Shown here one piece after another: positions 16,350-24,782 of a DNA stretch of 64,000 nucleotides. The notes beneath the pieces are model-generated. The model was not told the DNA's origin and ran no database searches. It saw only the letters and a program-made list of their open reading frames with translations. The stretch is from an uncultured Xylophilus sp. Its GTDB lineage: Bacteria; Pseudomonadota; Gammaproteobacteria; Burkholderiales; Burkholderiaceae_C. The translations under genes and the position numbers were made by a program. The stretch spans positions 39,504 through 103,503 of the forward strand of contig CAJYQL010000123.1 of the NCBI GenBank assembly GCA_913776965.1. The letters are read 5' to 3'. Each line of letters starts with the position of its first letter. Position 1 is the first letter of the stretch.

Positions 16350-16669
16350 ATGCAGGAAGCGCGCACCGCCATCGAGTAGTACGAGCGGGCCGTCGGCAGC
16401 ACGAGGCAACCGCCGCAGTCGGTGGACGCGCTGACCGCCCGGCTGCTGGCGGCCCAGACACGCGGCACGCTGGCCCAGCGGGTACGCGAGGTCGTCGAGG
16501 ACAATGCCGCGCGCGCCGCCTGAGGCTGGCCGACGCCGCCTACCTGGGCGACGCACGCGAGGTCGCCGACGGCGGTCCGCGTCTGGTGGCCGTGCGGACG
16601 GCGTGCGACACCACGCTGGTCGATGCGCCGCTGCCGCCCTGGGCGCAGGCGATGCGGGGCGCCGGCTGA
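16350..16669 (+). pseudogene. Possible decayed small gene (in-frame stop plus frameshift)
   Basis: An ATG at 16350 opens a protein-like frame (MQEARTAIE), a TAG follows at 16377-16379, and the same frame continues plausibly (YERAVGSTRQPPQSVDALTA..., VVEDNAARAA) to a TGA at 16521. A second protein-like stretch (RLADAAYLGDAREVADGGPR...) then runs to 16669 in another frame. This would fit a gene broken by one nonsense and one frameshift mutation. I do not recognise the parent family. The rest of 16256-16804 has no other gene, only the dispersed repeat near its end. Confidence 0.35.
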
Positions 16670-16723
16670 CCGGACCGCCGCCGCAGGCGGGCGACCATTG
16701 CGCGAGCGCCCGCTACTTTTTCG

Positions 16724-16764
16724 ATAGCTGCCAGCGCATGTCCCGTGGGCGCTGGAGGCCGATT
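16724..16764 (+). repeat. Dispersed 41-bp repeat, copy B
   Basis: ATAGCTGC-N15-GGGCGCTGGAGG followed by CCGATT. It lies 40 bp beyond the stop codon of the minus-strand aminopeptidase gene. Confidence 0.75.
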
Positions 16765-16804
16765 CGTACCGAAACGCCCGTCGCCGCCCGCATTCCCCGC
16801 GCAT

Positions 16805-18196
16805 TCATCCCCGCATCAGCGCCTCGATCTCGCCGCCCTCCACCGGCACGCCGCGGGTGATCAGCTCGCAGCCGTCCTCGGTGACGACCGCGTCGTCCTC
16901 GATGCGGATGCCGATGTTCCAGAACTCCTCCGGCACACCCTCGCCCGGCCGGACATAGAGGCCCGGCTCGATGGTCGTGACCATGCCGGGGCGCAGGATG
17001 CGGCTCGGCCGGCTTTTGACCGTCTCGCCGGTCAGCGGGTCGCGGCGCTCGGTCACGGTGGCGGTCTCGCTCGGCTCCACGTAGCTGCCGCAGTCGTGCA
17101 CGTCCATGCCCAGCCAGTGGCCGGTGCGGTGCATGTAGAACGGGAAATACGCGCGTTGTTCCACCACGTCGTCCACGCTGCCGACCGCGTCGGCCCGCAG
17201 CAGGCCGAGGTCGAGCAGGCCCTGCGACAGCACCCGCACCGTGGCGTCGTGCGCGTCGTTGAATCGGTTGCCGGCCTTGGTCGCGGCGACGGCCGCGGCC
17301 TGGCTGGCCAGCACCAGGTCGTAGAGCGCGCGCTGCGGGCCGGTGAAGCGGCCGTCGGCCGGGAAGGTGCGGGTGATGTCGCTCGCATAGCCGTCGAGCT
17401 CGCAGCCGGCGTCGATCAGCACCAGCTCGCCCGCACGCACCGGCGCCGCATCGGCGTGGTAGTGCAGCACGCAGGCGTTGGCGCCGGCGGCGACGATGGA
17501 GTTGTACGCCGGCGCCTGCGATCCGCCGGTGCGAAAGGCGTGCAGCAACTCGGCATCCAGGTGGTATTCCCGCACGTCGCGGCCTTCGCGCAGCAGGCGG
17601 GCGCTGGTCTGCATGGCGCGGACATGGGCCTCGGCGCTGATCTGCGCGGCGCGGCGCATAGTGGCGAGCTCGTGCGCGTCCTTGACCAGCCGCATCTCGT
17701 CCAGTGGGCCGCACAGGTCGCGCTGCTGCTCGGGGCAGAGCGCGCCCATGCGCAACCGGGCGCGGACCTGGGCGAGCCAGCCGTCGACCTGCGTCTCCAG
17801 CCCGGCATGCGTCGCGAACGGGTACCAGACGGCGTCGCGGTTCTCGAGCAGCCGCGGCAGGCGGGTGCCGAGCTCGTCCACCGAGAACGCCTCGTCCACC
17901 CCCAGCGCGGCGGGCGCGGCCTCGGGGCCGAGCCGGTAGCCGTTCCAGATCTCGCGCTCCAGGTCCTTGGGCGCGCAGAACAGCGTGGAGCGGCAGTCGC
18001 CGGTCAGCACCAGCCAGGCGTTCGGCTCGGTGAAGCCGGTGAGGTAGTGGAAGTAGCTGTCGTGTCGGTAGAGGAATTCGCTGTCGCGGTTGCGGGTGCG
18101 CTCGGGCGCGGTCGGCACGAGGGCGATGCCGTCGGCGCCGAGCGAGGCGGCCAGGCGTGCGCGGCGGGCGGCGTGGATCGAGGCGGTGGCTGTCAT
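16805..18196 (-). CDS. pepP: Xaa-Pro aminopeptidase (aminopeptidase P)
   Basis: 463 residues. The N-terminal aminopeptidase-P domain (NRDSEFLYRHDSYFHYLTGFTEP) is followed by a creatinase/pita-bread domain. Metal-binding residues are in VLIDAGCELDGYASDITRTFP, the HRTGHWLGMDVHD motif and TTIEPGLYV. It is a cytoplasmic di-manganese enzyme that removes an N-terminal residue preceding proline, helping peptide turnover. Length and motif order match E. coli PepP closely. The gene runs toward the dispersed repeat and lies 67 bp downstream of the LuxR-type gene on the same strand. Confidence 0.95.
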   Translation of the reverse strand: MTATASIHAARRARLAASLGADGIALVPTAPERTRNRDSEFLYRHDSYFHYLTGFTEPNAWLVLTGDCRSTLFCAPKDLEREIWNGYRLGPEAAPAALGVDEAFSVDELGTRLPRLLENRDAVWYPFATHAGLETQVDGWLAQVRARLRMGALCPEQQRDLCGPLDEMRLVKDAHELATMRRAAQISAEAHVRAMQTSARLLREGRDVREYHLDAELLHAFRTGGSQAPAYNSIVAAGANACVLHYHADAAPVRAGELVLIDAGCELDGYASDITRTFPADGRFTGPQRALYDLVLASQAAAVAATKAGNRFNDAHDATVRVLSQGLLDLGLLRADAVGSVDDVVEQRAYFPFYMHRTGHWLGMDVHDCGSYVEPSETATVTERRDPLTGETVKSRPSRILRPGMVTTIEPGLYVRPGEGVPEEFWNIGIRIEDDAVVTEDGCELITRGVPVEGGEIEALMRG

Positions 18197-18263
18197 GGCG
18201 GTGCAGAAGGAAGGGAACGGGCCATTGTCCTCCCGTGCGGCCCGTCCCGCCCCGGCCCCGCCG

Positions 18264-19037
18264 CTACGCCAGCCGCGCGTGCAACTCGTGCCGGGAGTGG
18301 ATGCCGAGCCGGGCGAACGCGCGGTTGCGGTAGGTCTTGACGGTCGGCACCGCGAGCGCCAGATCGGCCGCGATGCCGTCCTGCGTCATGCCCTGCAGCA
18401 GCCGCACGCAGACCGCGCGTTCGCGCACGGTGAGCGCCGGGCAGACCTGCTGCAGGCGCGCGTCGAAACCGGCCGCCGGCGGGCCGGCCGGCAGCTGCGC
18501 GGCCAGCACGGTATGCCTGCGCACCAGCGCCAGCAGCGGCAGCGCAAGAGCGCCGAAGTCGTCCAGCGCGGTGTCGGTGAAGGCGCGCTGGTGGCCGTGC
18601 CGGTAGAAGTTGACGGCGAACACGGTGCCGTCGGCCTGCGCCTCGGCGACGGAGATGCGCTCGGCCATGCCGTGCGCCTCGTAGACCTTGGCCCGGTGCT
18701 CGGCCGACACCTCGCCGGCCGTCAGGTGGCAGAGCAGCGGCGCACGGGCCGCGGCCGCGCCGGTCGGCAGGCTGCGGTCGCGCCGGTGCGGCCCGCTCAG
18801 GTAGGCGCGCCAGCAGTCGTGGGTGGTGTCGGGCACGCCGCGGCTGGCCGACAGGAACAGCCGGGGCGCGGCGCCGACGCGGTAGACCGACCAAGACGCC
18901 GCCGGCAGCAGGTCCTGCATGCCGTCGAGCACCGCCTGGCCGAAGTCCGGGCTGCCGACATGGCCGACCCAGTCGGCCAGCACCCGGCTGCGCCGGTCGG
19001 CGACGGGTGCGGGCTGCCAGCGTCTCATGCCTGTCAT
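18264..19037 (-). CDS. LuxR-type transcriptional regulator
   Basis: 257 residues with a C-terminal LuxR helix-turn-helix (LTVRERAVCVRLLQGMTQDGIAADLALAVPTVKTYRNRAFARLG). The N-terminal 190 residues have no receiver or acyl-homoserine-lactone domain I can recognise; it looks like a GAF-like sensory part (WSVYRVG...DGTVFAVNFYRHGH). It diverges from the DUF3237-Bug pair with 47 bp between start codons, so it is the probable regulator of that pair. The signal is unknown. Confidence 0.85.
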   Translation of the reverse strand: MTGMRRWQPAPVADRRSRVLADWVGHVGSPDFGQAVLDGMQDLLPAASWSVYRVGAAPRLFLSASRGVPDTTHDCWRAYLSGPHRRDRSLPTGAAAARAPLLCHLTAGEVSAEHRAKVYEAHGMAERISVAEAQADGTVFAVNFYRHGHQRAFTDTALDDFGALALPLLALVRRHTVLAAQLPAGPPAAGFDARLQQVCPALTVRERAVCVRLLQGMTQDGIAADLALAVPTVKTYRNRAFARLGIHSRHELHARLA

Positions 19038-19084
19038 CTTCCGGGATGACAGCCGCCCGTTGCCCCCGGACTTACGCTAGCCGC

Positions 19085-19573
19085 ATGACCGCGCCGCCCC
19101 TGCTGACCGTACCGCTCGCCGCACCCGCGCTGCGACCCTTCGCCGACCTGCGGGTGACGGTCGGCGCGCCGCAGGATGCGGGATGCGGCCCGCGCGGACG
19201 GCGCAGGCTGATCCCGATCACCGGCGGCGAGATCGCAGGCGACGGCTGGCGCGGCCGGGTGCTGCCGGGCGGCGCCGACTTCCAGTCCATCGCCGTGGAC
19301 GGGCTGACCGACCTGGATGCCCGCTACACCGTCGAGACCGACGCCGGCGAGCTGCTCTACGTGCACAACACCGCCTTGCGCAGCGGCCCGCCCGAGGTGA
19401 TGGCGCGGCTCGCACGCGGGGAGCCGGTCGATCCGGCGCAAGTGTATTTCCGCTGCGCGCCGCGCATCGAGACGGCCGCCGCGTCGTTCGCCTGGGTGCA
19501 CGCCCGCATGTTCGTCGGCGTCGGTGCGCGCTACCCGGACCGGGTGGAGATGCGCTTCTTCGTGCTCGACTGA
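19085..19573 (+). CDS. DUF3237 family protein
   Basis: 162 residues. DUF3237 features are LRVTVGAPQDAG...GRRRLIPITGGEIAG and PGGADFQSIAVDGLTDLDARYTVETDAG...YVHNTALRSG, ending FVGVGARYPDRVEMRFFVLD. The family forms small beta-barrels of unknown function that recur beside catabolic genes for aromatic or terpenoid compounds. Here it is followed 79 bp later by a Bug receptor gene on the same strand, so the two are probably co-transcribed and controlled by the divergent LuxR regulator. A role with the imported carboxylate is inferred from position only. Confidence 0.88.
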   Translation: MTAPPLLTVPLAAPALRPFADLRVTVGAPQDAGCGPRGRRRLIPITGGEIAGDGWRGRVLPGGADFQSIAVDGLTDLDARYTVETDAGELLYVHNTALRSGPPEVMARLARGEPVDPAQVYFRCAPRIETAAASFAWVHARMFVGVGARYPDRVEMRFFVLD

Positions 19574-19652
19574 CCGTGCGCCTGCTGCGGGCCGCCGTTC
19601 GCTTCCATTCCGCCCTCCCTTGCACTGCCCATAAAAACCACCGGAGACCGTC

Positions 19653-20666
19653 ATGCCCCTCGCCCCGTCCACCCCCCGCCAGCCGCGCCGCGGCCTGCTC
19701 GCGGCCGCCGTGCTGCTCGCCGCCGCTGCGACCGCCCTGCCGGTCGTCGCGCAGACGGCCGCCGGCTATCCGGCACGGCCGGTGCGCATCGTCGTCGGCT
19801 TCCCGGCCGGCACCGGGCCGGACATCGTGGCGCGGCTGCTCGCGCAGAAGCTGTCGGAAGGCTGGGGCCACCAGGGCGTGATCGTCGACAACAAGCCGGG
19901 CGCCGGCGGCCTGATCGCAGCCGGCGAGGCGGCACGCGCCGCGCCCGACGGCTACACGCTGCTGCTCGCCGAGACCGGCCAGCTGAGCATCGCGCCCAAC
20001 AGCTACAGCCGCCTGCCCTACGACCCGAAGAACGACTTCGTGCCGGTCAGCCAGGTCGCGACCTCGGACTTCGTGCTGCTGGTCAATCCGCAGAAGACGC
20101 CGGCTCGCACGGTGCGCGACTACGTGGACTGGAGCCGGCAGCAAAAGGGCCTGTTCCTCGCGACCTTCGGGGCGGGCACGCCGGGCCATTTCGGCGCCTA
20201 CATGTTCGGCGACGCGGTCGGCCAGCAGCCGGAACCGGTGCACTACAAGAGCACCGCCGACGCGCTGTCGGGCCTGTATGCCGGCGACGTGTCGGGCGTG
20301 TTTGCGACGGTCGGCCTCGCGGCGCCGAACGTGAAGGCCGGCAAGCTGGTCGCGCTCGGCAGTACCGGCGCCACCCGCAGCCCGTCGCTGCCCGACGTGC
20401 CGACCATCAAGGAACAGGGTTATCCGGGCCTGGAGTTCACTGCCTGGTTCGGCATCGTGGCCCCGGCGAAGACGCCGGCCGACATCGTGCAGAAGCTGAG
20501 CGCCGACATCGTGCGGGCGGTGCAGTCGGCCGACGGCCGGCAGAAGCTACTGGATGCGGGCTTCCGCGCGACCGGCACCGACCGCGAGGCGTTCGCCCGC
20601 ACCATCGCCGCCGACACCGCGACCTGGGGCAAGGCGGTCGCCGCGACCGGCTTCAAGGCCGACTGA
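19653..20666 (+). CDS. Bug-family (TctC-like) periplasmic solute receptor
   Basis: 337 residues with a signal peptide (residues 1-36, ending VVAQTAA) and Bug motifs YPARPVRIVVGFPAGTGPDIVARLL, VDNKPGAGGLIAAGEAARAAPDGYTLLL and PSLPDVPTIKEQGYPGLEF. GTGPD replaces the GGGGD of the two receptors at 2-5 kb, so its pocket and probably its ligand differ. The DUF3237 gene precedes it. No transporter membrane subunits are present. The ligand is unknown. Confidence 0.92.
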   Translation: MPLAPSTPRQPRRGLLAAAVLLAAAATALPVVAQTAAGYPARPVRIVVGFPAGTGPDIVARLLAQKLSEGWGHQGVIVDNKPGAGGLIAAGEAARAAPDGYTLLLAETGQLSIAPNSYSRLPYDPKNDFVPVSQVATSDFVLLVNPQKTPARTVRDYVDWSRQQKGLFLATFGAGTPGHFGAYMFGDAVGQQPEPVHYKSTADALSGLYAGDVSGVFATVGLAAPNVKAGKLVALGSTGATRSPSLPDVPTIKEQGYPGLEFTAWFGIVAPAKTPADIVQKLSADIVRAVQSADGRQKLLDAGFRATGTDREAFARTIAADTATWGKAVAATGFKAD

Positions 20667-20693
20667 CGCTTTGCCGGCACGACGTACGCAGGC

Positions 20694-21464
20694 TCAACCT
20701 GCGGTGCGCTCCAGCTCCGCCAGCCGCTCCGGCGTCCCTACGTCGGTCCAGGCGCCGGTGAACAGCGTCGCGCCGACCCGGCCGTCGGCGATCGCGGCGC
20801 GCAGCAGCGGCGCGAGCGGTGCGGCGACGCCGTCGGGATTGCCAGTAGGCAGCGGGCAATACGGCGCCGCGAACAGGGCGCGCCGGTACAGCCCGATGGT
20901 GGAATAGGTGTATCGCGGCGCCGCATCGTCCGCCGCCGGGTCGGTCGCCCGGCCTGCGGCGTCGATGCCGAAGTCGCCGCGCGGGTGGTGCGGCGGGTTG
21001 GGCACCAGCCATAGGTGCGCCAGCCGGTCGCTGGCGGCGAAGCGGGCCATGGCGGCCGGATCGAACACGAAGCCCGGCGCATGCACGTCGCCGGCCGCAA
21101 GCCAGAACACGTCGGCGAGTTGCGGCAGCGCCCGCACGATGCCGCCGGCCGTCTCCAGCGCCGCACCGTCGCCGCGCGGCTCGGAGGAATACACGATGTC
21201 CAGCGGAGCCTGCCCGCCGCCCACCGACAGGTGCGGGCCGACCTGCGCTTCGATCCGGTCGCCCAGCCAGCCGGTGTTGACCAGCAGCCGCCGCACGCCG
21301 CCGGCGGCCATCGCCTCCATCGTCCACTGCATCAGCGGCTTGCCGCGCAACGGCAGCAGCGGCTTGGGGCAGTGGTCGGTCAGGGGCCGCATGCGGCTGC
21401 CGCGGCCGGCGGCCAGCAGCATGGCGGTGGCGGGCGCGTGGGCGGGATCGGTGGGGGCATTCAT
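20694..21464 (-). CDS. murU: MurNAc-1-phosphate uridylyltransferase (nucleotidyltransferase)
   Basis: 256 residues. The nucleotidyltransferase signature AMLLAAGRGSRMRPLTDHCPKPLLPLRGKPLMQ begins near residue 14, and AAGDVHAPGF holds the metal-binding Asp. Length and motif style fit MurU of the cell-wall recycling route, which makes UDP-MurNAc from MurNAc-1-phosphate and bypasses fosfomycin-sensitive synthesis. Its usual partner, the sugar kinase AmgK, is not next to it in this window, so the call could also be a related mannose-1-phosphate guanylyltransferase-like enzyme. It converges on the Bug gene with a 27-bp gap. Confidence 0.82.
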   Translation of the reverse strand: MNAPTDPAHAPATAMLLAAGRGSRMRPLTDHCPKPLLPLRGKPLMQWTMEAMAAGGVRRLLVNTGWLGDRIEAQVGPHLSVGGGQAPLDIVYSSEPRGDGAALETAGGIVRALPQLADVFWLAAGDVHAPGFVFDPAAMARFAASDRLAHLWLVPNPPHHPRGDFGIDAAGRATDPAADDAAPRYTYSTIGLYRRALFAAPYCPLPTGNPDGVAAPLAPLLRAAIADGRVGATLFTGAWTDVGTPERLAELERTAG

Positions 21465-21490
21465 CGCGCCGGATTATCCCCATCGGATGC

Positions 21491-21530
21491 AAAAGAGCGC
21501 CTTGCGCAGGCGGGGCCTGCGCAAGGCGCT
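21491..21530 (-). terminator. Strong rho-independent terminator
   Basis: A perfect 16-bp stem (AGCGCCTTGCGCAGGC at 21496-21511 with its complement at 21515-21530) and a GGG loop. On the minus strand the stem is followed by CTCTTTT. It ends the transcript of the two membrane-protein genes before murU. Confidence 0.85.
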
Positions 21531-21559
21531 ATCGTTTGAGGAGCATCAGCCCCGTGGTG

Positions 21560-21634
21560 TCAATGGAAGAACAGGGCGATCAGGATGATGATCGGGATCG
21601 GCACGCCGAGGAACCAGAGCAGAAGCGAACGCAT
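21560..21634 (-). CDS. 24-residue single-span membrane protein
   Basis: MRSLLLWFLG followed by VPIPIIILIALFFH: one Arg, then an uninterrupted hydrophobic helix with a Pro pair in the middle. The ATG at 21634 has a strong ribosome site (AGGAG, 7 bp upstream) and the gene lies between the larger membrane-protein gene (37 bp upstream) and a strong terminator (30 bp downstream). The conserved-looking layout supports a real small protein, probably a partner of the larger one. Confidence 0.65.
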   Translation of the reverse strand: MRSLLLWFLGVPIPIIILIALFFH

Positions 21635-21671
21635 GGAAGTCTCCTGAAAAAGGGGGAATGGACGGACGGCA

Positions 21672-22778
21672 TCAGAGGTCGCGCTGGCGGCCACCCCAGG
21701 TGGCGGCGAAGCTGGCGACGAAGGCGCCGACCAGCAGCGAGACGAAGAGCCACAGCGAGGCGGTCGCGCCGGCCTTGCGGGCGGTGTCGGCGGCTTCGCG
21801 GGCGGTGCGTTCGGTGTCCTGCAGCTTGGCCTTGGCACGGCCGTAGACGTCGGTCACCCGCTTCTCGGCTTCCTGTTGCGACAGGCCGGTGCGCTGGGCG
21901 ACGATGCCGCCGACATAGCGCACGTCCTCGGCCGGCAGGGCGTCGGCGCGCAGGCTGTTGACCAGGATGCGGCCGACTTCCGTGACCGTGGCGGCGTTGA
22001 CCGGCTCGTTGGCGGCCGGACGCGGCGACGGACTCGGAGCCGCGGGCGCCGGTGCGGCAGCCGGGGTGCTGCCGGCAGCAGTGGTTTCGGTGGCGGGCGT
22101 GTCCGGCGTGGCGGCGGCATCGCTGCCGGCAGGGGCCGCGGTAGCGGCAGCCGGGGCGGGCTGCGCACTGCCGGTATCGGCCGGGCGGAACAGCGAATCG
22201 ATGAAGTAGTGGTACCCGGCCATCGCCGACGGACCGCTGGTGGCGCCCGACGTGCCGCCCGCAGCGGATGCAGCCGCACCGGCCACGCCGGCGGCTCCCG
22301 CACTGACCGCCGTGCCGGCCACCGCCGCACCGGTCTTCGCGCCGGCGCCGAGCACGCTGCCGATAGCCGAGGTCAGGAAGGCGGCGGTCACCAGCGTCGC
22401 CACCGCCCAGGCCAGGAAGCCGTGCACCGTGTCGCGGAAATAGACCTCGTCGGCCTGCACCGCCACCCAGCGGGTGCGCAGCCGGCCGGCCAGGTAGCCG
22501 CCCATGCCCGATGCGGCGAGCTGCGTGAAGGTGATCCACACGATGCCCGCGATGCCGAGCGTGCTCGCCCCCGCGCCCTGCGACGCCCAGGGCGACGCCG
22601 ACGACAGCCCCAGTCCGGAACCGAGCAGCAGCAGGATCAGCGACAGCGATGCGGCGCCGACGGCACCGGCGAAGACGGCGCCCCAGGCCACGGCGCTGGC
22701 GGATGCCGCGCCTGCGGCCGGGCGGTCCTGCCACGGACCCGTGTCCACAGCGGCAACGGAGGGAGGAACAGTGTTCAT
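21672..22778 (-). CDS. Conserved multi-span membrane protein, unknown function
   Basis: 368 residues. Hydrophobic segments lie near residues 28-56, 70-95, 118-150 and 342-362. The long central region (about 195-265) is Ala/Pro/Thr-rich and low-complexity. After it comes a soluble stretch, VNAATVTEVGRILVNSLRADALPAEDVRYVGGIVAQRTGLSQQEAEKRV, then an Ala-rich helix and the last membrane segment. I recognise the architecture from Burkholderiales hypothetical proteins but no function is known. It is co-transcribed with the 24-residue membrane protein. Confidence 0.75.
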   Translation of the reverse strand: MNTVPPSVAAVDTGPWQDRPAAGAASASAVAWGAVFAGAVGAASLSLILLLLGSGLGLSSASPWASQGAGASTLGIAGIVWITFTQLAASGMGGYLAGRLRTRWVAVQADEVYFRDTVHGFLAWAVATLVTAAFLTSAIGSVLGAGAKTGAAVAGTAVSAGAAGVAGAAASAAGGTSGATSGPSAMAGYHYFIDSLFRPADTGSAQPAPAAATAAPAGSDAAATPDTPATETTAAGSTPAAAPAPAAPSPSPRPAANEPVNAATVTEVGRILVNSLRADALPAEDVRYVGGIVAQRTGLSQQEAEKRVTDVYGRAKAKLQDTERTAREAADTARKAGATASLWLFVSLLVGAFVASFAATWGGRQRDL

Positions 22779-22917
22779 GGTGCAGGCCTCGCAGTGGAAA
22801 GTCCTGCACCGTGCACCCGATATGCCCGCCGTGCTGTGGGCGACGGGGGCATCGGCACGTAGTCTGCGGCCCCGGCATGTGCGCCGCGGGGGCCGCCGAT
22901 ACGGCGTCAGGTGGCGG

Positions 22918-24000
22918 TCACTGAAGAGTGATGCGGAAGGCGCCGGCGGCGCAGGCCGCGGTGTACGTGTAGCGCAGGTTGGCAGCGCCCATCACACCGC
23001 CCTGGCCCGCCACGCTCTGGCTGACCGCGGCGTTGTCGGCACTGCAGGAGCCTGCGGCGATGCCGGTGATGCAGTAGTCGATGTTGAGCGGCACGGTGAA
23101 TCCGGCCGACGACACCGTGCCCTGCACGTTCACGCCGCAGGTACCGGTGCCGCCGCCGGCCCCCGTTCCGCCGACGGCCAGACCGTTGCCATCGAACGCG
23201 AAGGTCACGGTGCTGCCCGGGTTGGCGGCCCGGTACGCGTTGTTGAACGGTCCGGTGAAGGCCTGCCATTGCGCGGTGTTGTACGTCTGGCTGGTGAAGG
23301 TCTGCAGGGTGGTGCTGCTGTCCTTCAGGTACTGCGACAGCCCGCGCAGCACCTGGCCGTAGGCGTTGAGTTGCGCGCCCGACACCATCGGCACCGTGGA
23401 CGCGAGGTTGACGCCGGTCAGCTGGAACTGCCGGCCGATCGCACCGAGCGAGGTGTTGAAGGCGCTGCTGTTGACGCCGGTGGCGGCGGTGCCGAAGGCG
23501 TAGGTATAGGCCAGTGTGGTCAGGGGTGTCACCACACCGGTCACATCGCCACCCGCGGCATTCACGACGGCGCGCATCGGCGCTGCCAGCGTGGTGGTGG
23601 CCCCGGTGGCCTCGTCCACATAGGTGCCGCCGCTGACCTCGACGATCGCATCGCCGGTGTACGCGACGGCGACGCTGTAGGTCCCGTCGGCCCGGGTGGT
23701 GGTGGTGCCGACCACCGCGCCGGTGGCGGCGTTGCGCACGGTGACCGATGCCTGCGCGACGGGACCCTTGACCGCGGCACCGGAAATGGTGGTGCCCGTG
23801 GCGGGCGCCGGTGCGGGTGCCGGCGCGGGCGACGGTGCAGGGGTCGGGCTGGGTGCCGGGCTCGGGGATGGGGTGGGTGCGGGGCTCGGCGCCGGCGCGG
23901 GGGCAGGCGTCGCGGGGCCGCTGTCGCTGCCGCCGCAGGCTGCGAGCAGCAGACCCAGCGCCATGGTGGCGCAGCCTTGAAGGACAGTGGTGGATGGCAT
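22918..24000 (-). CDS. Secreted lipoprotein with Pro/Ala/Ser linker and Ig-like region
   Basis: 360 residues from the ATG at 24000 (GGAG 8 bp upstream). The lipobox LLLAACGGS puts the lipidated Cys at residue 22. Residues 30-70 are a Pro-Ala-Ser-Thr repeat that would span the periplasm or cell wall. A carboxypeptidase-regulatory-like domain follows (GTTISGAAVKGPVAQASVTVRNAATGAVVGTTTT...GTYSVAV). The C-terminal 250 residues have four Cys that could form disulfides. The position, just downstream of a two-component system on the same strand, hints at control by it, but a 110-bp gap separates them. Function unknown. Confidence 0.75.
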   Translation of the reverse strand: MPSTTVLQGCATMALGLLLAACGGSDSGPATPAPAPAPSPAPTPSPSPAPSPTPAPSPAPAPAPAPATGTTISGAAVKGPVAQASVTVRNAATGAVVGTTTTRADGTYSVAVAYTGDAIVEVSGGTYVDEATGATTTLAAPMRAVVNAAGGDVTGVVTPLTTLAYTYAFGTAATGVNSSAFNTSLGAIGRQFQLTGVNLASTVPMVSGAQLNAYGQVLRGLSQYLKDSSTTLQTFTSQTYNTAQWQAFTGPFNNAYRAANPGSTVTFAFDGNGLAVGGTGAGGGTGTCGVNVQGTVSSAGFTVPLNIDYCITGIAAGSCSADNAAVSQSVAGQGGVMGAANLRYTYTAACAAGAFRITLQ

Positions 24001-24110
24001 CGAAAGACTCCGGTCGGCGCCTGGGCGCAAGAGTTGCAGACCCGGCGATTCTTCGCGGCGCCCCCGGTGCGCGATACCCCGCGAACAGGGGGTTGCGCTG
24101 CTGTCCCCGT

Positions 24111-24782
24111 TCAGGTCAGGCCGCGCCGCGCGGCCTCCAGCGCGGCTTCGGCCCGGGAACCGATGCAGAGCTTGCGGTAGATCTCCTTCACGTATCCCGC
24201 CGCGGTGTGCGGGCTGATGCCCAGCAGCGCCGCGGCCTCGCCGATCCGCAGGCCCCGGCCGATGTAGCCGAGGACTTCGGTCTCCCGCGGGCTGAGCACC
24301 GGCTGGACGGCTGCTGCGCCGCACCCTGTCGGCCCGGCCGTCGCCGCAGCAGGCGCAGGCCCGAAGTCCCGCAGCACACGCCGCGCCAGCGCCGGCGACA
24401 GCGGGGGAATGCCGGCCTGCAGCTGCTGCAACTGTGCGAGCAGCAGGTCTTCCGGCTGGTCCTTCAGCAGGTATCCCTGGGCGCCGGCCCGCAGCGCATC
24501 GAACAGATGACCGTCGTCGTCGTAGATGCTGGTCACCACCGCCACCGCCTGCGGACAGTGCGCGCGCAGGCGGTGCAGCAGCGCGAGGCCGGACCCGTCC
24601 GGCAGGCCCAGGTCGACCAGCGCCACTGCCCAGTCGCGCCGGGCGTCCACCAGCGCCAGCGCCGCATGCAGGCAGTCGGCATGGCAGACCTCGGCGCCGG
24701 GCCAGGCGCGCCGGGCGAGCGCGGCGAGCCAGACGGCCTCGGCCGGCCGGTCCTCCAGCAGCAGGACCGGGATTCCGGTCAT
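24111..24782 (-). CDS. NarL/FixJ-type response regulator
   Basis: 223 residues. The receiver domain (1-125) has the phosphoacceptor Asp in VALVDLGLPDGSG and the conserved Lys in GYLLKDQPE; the usual second acidic residue is present as LLLEDRP. The C-terminal LuxR helix-turn-helix is LSPRETEVLGYIGRGLRIGEAAALLGISPHTAAGYV. It overlaps the histidine-kinase stop by 4 bp (ATGA), so the pair is translationally coupled and is a cognate system. Targets are unknown; the lipoprotein gene downstream is a candidate. Confidence 0.9.
   Translation of the reverse strand: MTGIPVLLLEDRPAEAVWLAALARRAWPGAEVCHADCLHAALALVDARRDWAVALVDLGLPDGSGLALLHRLRAHCPQAVAVVTSIYDDDGHLFDALRAGAQGYLLKDQPEDLLLAQLQQLQAGIPPLSPALARRVLRDFGPAPAAATAGPTGCGAAAVQPVLSPRETEVLGYIGRGLRIGEAAALLGISPHTAAGYVKEIYRKLCIGSRAEAALEAARRGLT

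Noticed and set aside
23780-23930. Pro/Ala/Ser repeat as a possible tandem-repeat or CRISPR-like element
   Set aside because: It is in frame within the lipoprotein and encodes a linker; there are no spacers or constant-length repeats.
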